Part shown: piece by piece, positions 62,355 to 64,000 of the stretch
Layout: each line of letters starts with the position of its first letter
Numbering within the stretch: the stretch's first letter is position 1
Origin: Ga0077555 sp033764055
Lineage (GTDB): Bacteria; Pseudomonadota; Alphaproteobacteria; Rhizobiales; Hyphomicrobiaceae
Direction: 5' to 3'
NCBI GenBank assembly: GCA_033764055.1
Contig: JANRJI010000077.1
Location: 4,720 to 68,719, forward strand
DNA length: 64,000 nt
Made by a program: the position numbers and the translations under genes
Notes under the pieces: generated by a model
Told to the model about the DNA's origin: nothing
The model's database searches: none
What the model saw: the letters and a program-made list of their open reading frames with translations, nothing else

Positions 62355-64000
62355 CAGATCTCCCTCTTGGTGTCGCGCGTGACACGGAACAGGATGATGA
62401 GCGCGAGCATCACCACGAATGTCTGCATGAGGGCCATGGCCGCCGTCAGCTGCGTGCCGGAGTTGGCCCAGGTCGCCACGATAGACGGGCCGATCACCTT
62501 CGAGTGTGGTCCCATCAGCAGGAGCGAGGCCCCCACCTCGCGCACAGAGGCTGCGAACAGCAGCATCCATGCCGCGATGATGCCCGGCTTCAGCAGCGGC
62601 AGCGTCACGGTGCGCATCTGGTAGCCCCAGCCCGCGCCGCAAACGCGCGCGCACTCCTCGAGGCTCTTGTCGATCTGCAGCACCACGCCGGCGATCGTTC
62701 GCACCCCGAGCGGCAGCAGCACGGTGAAATAGGCGATACCGAGCAGCCACAGCGAGCCGTAGAGGCCGCCCGGCATGTTGATCCAGGCCCAGAGCAGCCC
62801 GAGGCCGAACACCATGCGCGGCACCGACGAGGGGAACATCGCCAGATACTCGATGAGGCCGCGGCCGCGCATCCTCGAGCGATAGATGATCCACACCAGC
62901 ACAGCCATGACCACGGCGCCGACCGAGGCCACCGCCACACCGAGCAGGATGCTGTTGAAGAGCGCGGTCCGCACCGGCCCCAATGCCAGGGCCTCCTGGT
63001 AATTGGCGAGCGTGAACTTGGCCTGGGACAGAATGACGGTGGCGAAGGTCTGGAAAGACGTCAGAAGAAGGGCCGCGACCGGAAGCAGCACAGCGAGCAC
63101 GATGTAGAGCAGGCAGACCGACATCAGCACCCAGGCCGCCCGCCCCATGTCCATGGGTCGCGGCCGGAAGGCCTTGCCGGTGATGGTCGCATAGCTGCCG
63201 CGGCTGATCACGAACCGGTAGCCCGCCAGCATCGCAACCATGACGAGGAACAGCGACAGGCCCATGGCTGCCGCCTTGCCGTAGTTCGGCGGGAAGGCCT
63301 CGACCGTGCTCCAGATCGATGTGGTGACGACGTAGATGCGTCCAGGGATGCCGAGCACCAGGGCGGCTGCGAACGAGCCGAGCATCTCGGCGAACACGAA
63401 CAGCGTTGCTCCGAGCACACCCGGCAGCACCAGCGGCAGCGTGACCGTCAGCGTGGTCCGGAGCTTCGAGGCGCCCATGACACGGGCCGATTCCTCGAGC
63501 GCCGGGTCCATCGACTTCATCGACGCCGAGATCATCACATATGCGACCGTGCCCTCGAACAGGGCCATCACCCAGGCGATGCCGAACAACGTATAAATGT
63601 CGAACAGATCGCTCTTGCCGCCGACCGCGTGCCACGCCTGGTTGAAGAAGCCGCTCTTCGGCGCTGCCAGCACGGCCCAGGCCAGCGCGCCGACCAGCGG
63701 CGTCATGTAGTAGGGGACCTCCATCAGCCGCTCGAGGCGCTCGCGGCCGGCGACATTGGTGCGCGTCAGGATCCACGCCATGGTGAAACCGATCAGAACG
63801 GCCATCACGGTTGCCATCAGGGCGACGTAGACCGTGTTGGCGATAATGTCGAAGTCCTCGGTGAACAACGACAGCAGGTTGCCGGTGCCGTATTGGCTCG
63901 CCGGAAAGGATAGGGGATCGCCGACGTTGAAGGTCTTCTCGACGAGGAACATGACCGGCATCAGCACCAGCCAGCCGACCACCAGCGCCAGCAGGATCGC
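62354..64000 (-). CDS. ABC transporter permease, fused two-domain type (5' end outside the window)
   Basis: At least 542 residues are visible, with the frame still open at the window edge. It has two inner-membrane permease domains in tandem. Each carries a coupling loop contacting the ATPase: EESARVMGASKLRTTLTVTL and EECARVCGAGWGYQMRTVTL. About ten or more membrane helices are evident. The fused arrangement is that of FbpB (iron), ThiP (thiamine) and phosphonate-type importers. It is co-translated with the ATPase; the cargo cannot be fixed from sequence alone. Confidence 0.9.
   Translation of the reverse strand, partial: AILLALVVGWLVLMPVMFLVEKTFNVGDPLSFPASQYGTGNLLSLFTEDFDIIANTVYVALMATVMAVLIGFTMAWILTRTNVAGRERLERLMEVPYYMTPLVGALAWAVLAAPKSGFFNQAWHAVGGKSDLFDIYTLFGIAWVMALFEGTVAYVMISASMKSMDPALEESARVMGASKLRTTLTVTLPLVLPGVLGATLFVFAEMLGSFAAALVLGIPGRIYVVTTSIWSTVEAFPPNYGKAAAMGLSLFLVMVAMLAGYRFVISRGSYATITGKAFRPRPMDMGRAAWVLMSVCLLYIVLAVLLPVAALLLTSFQTFATVILSQAKFTLANYQEALALGPVRTALFNSILLGVAVASVGAVVMAVLVWIIYRSRMRGRGLIEYLAMFPSSVPRMVFGLGLLWAWINMPGGLYGSLWLLGIAYFTVLLPLGVRTIAGVVLQIDKSLEECARVCGAGWGYQMRTVTLPLLKPGIIAAWMLLFAASVREVGASLLLMGPHSKVIGPSIVATWANSGTQLTAAMALMQTFVVMLALIILFRVTRDTKREI

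Noticed and set aside
62355..63776. N-terminal extension of the ABC ATPase frame
   Set aside because: It runs in a second frame inside the permease gene. The ATPase fold begins normally at 62354, where the ATG overlaps the permease stop.

Overview
The window is GC-rich DNA (well over 60% G+C by eye) with almost no spare space. It looks like a chromosome of an alphaproteobacterium, most likely in or near the Hyphomicrobiales/Rhizobiales. The indicators are a 5-aminolevulinate synthase (hemA) preceded by a near-consensus Irr box, a GcrA-type cell-cycle protein, a PetP/PetR-like MarR and response-regulator pair, and a DUF2585 (UPF0314) membrane protein. I saw no rRNA or tRNA gene, insertion sequence, CRISPR array or prophage.

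Layout. 1-13.2 kb holds housekeeping genes: the EF-P modification pair epmA (3' end) and epmB, hemA, a D-erythronate-dehydrogenase-like gene with a 2-hydroxyacid dehydrogenase, a photolyase, ilvE with a short upstream ORF, and a divergent marR/response regulator/histidine kinase/cupin operon. 13.2-28.2 kb carries an FHA protein beside an antiporter with its own FHA domain, an M20 peptidase, a GSA-aminomutase-like enzyme, a truncated GcrA-like protein, lepA with a clear terminator, a SulP transporter, a polysaccharide deacetylase, a PQQ-type sugar dehydrogenase, a PanE-like reductase and a TPR-cytochrome c fusion. 28.2-41.3 kb has a UvrD-type helicase, a large RTX/Ig-like/deacetylase fusion, an SDR, a coupled carbamate kinase and COG2403-type GTPase, and a CoA-ester operon (MaoC, DUF1330, acyl-CoA dehydrogenase, DUF2585, CaiB).

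41.6-55.8 kb is the most unusual part. It holds a two-gene multicopper oxidase set with a SCO copper chaperone, a type II secretion secretin (gspD) with a GspK pseudopilin but no other gsp gene, a second SCO protein, and a 2151-residue RTX protein with an animal-type haem peroxidase domain. The peroxidase resembles the MopA-type Mn(II)-oxidising peroxidases described in Aurantimonas and Erythrobacter. Multicopper oxidases are the other known enzyme class for bacterial Mn oxidation. An extracytoplasmic metal or aromatic oxidation locus is a reasonable hypothesis, not a demonstrated function.

56.5-64 kb carries a short MetE-like methyltransferase, two AtzG/AtzE-like small-subunit and amidase modules in tandem (the first amidase is cut by an in-frame TAG), and the ATPase and permease of an iron/polyamine-class ABC importer whose permease runs off the end of the window.

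Most genes have plausible Shine-Dalgarno sequences, and several pairs overlap by 1-8 bases. Start codons were chosen from ribosome-binding sites, signal peptides and family length. Functions are inferred from motifs only; no database search was possible.
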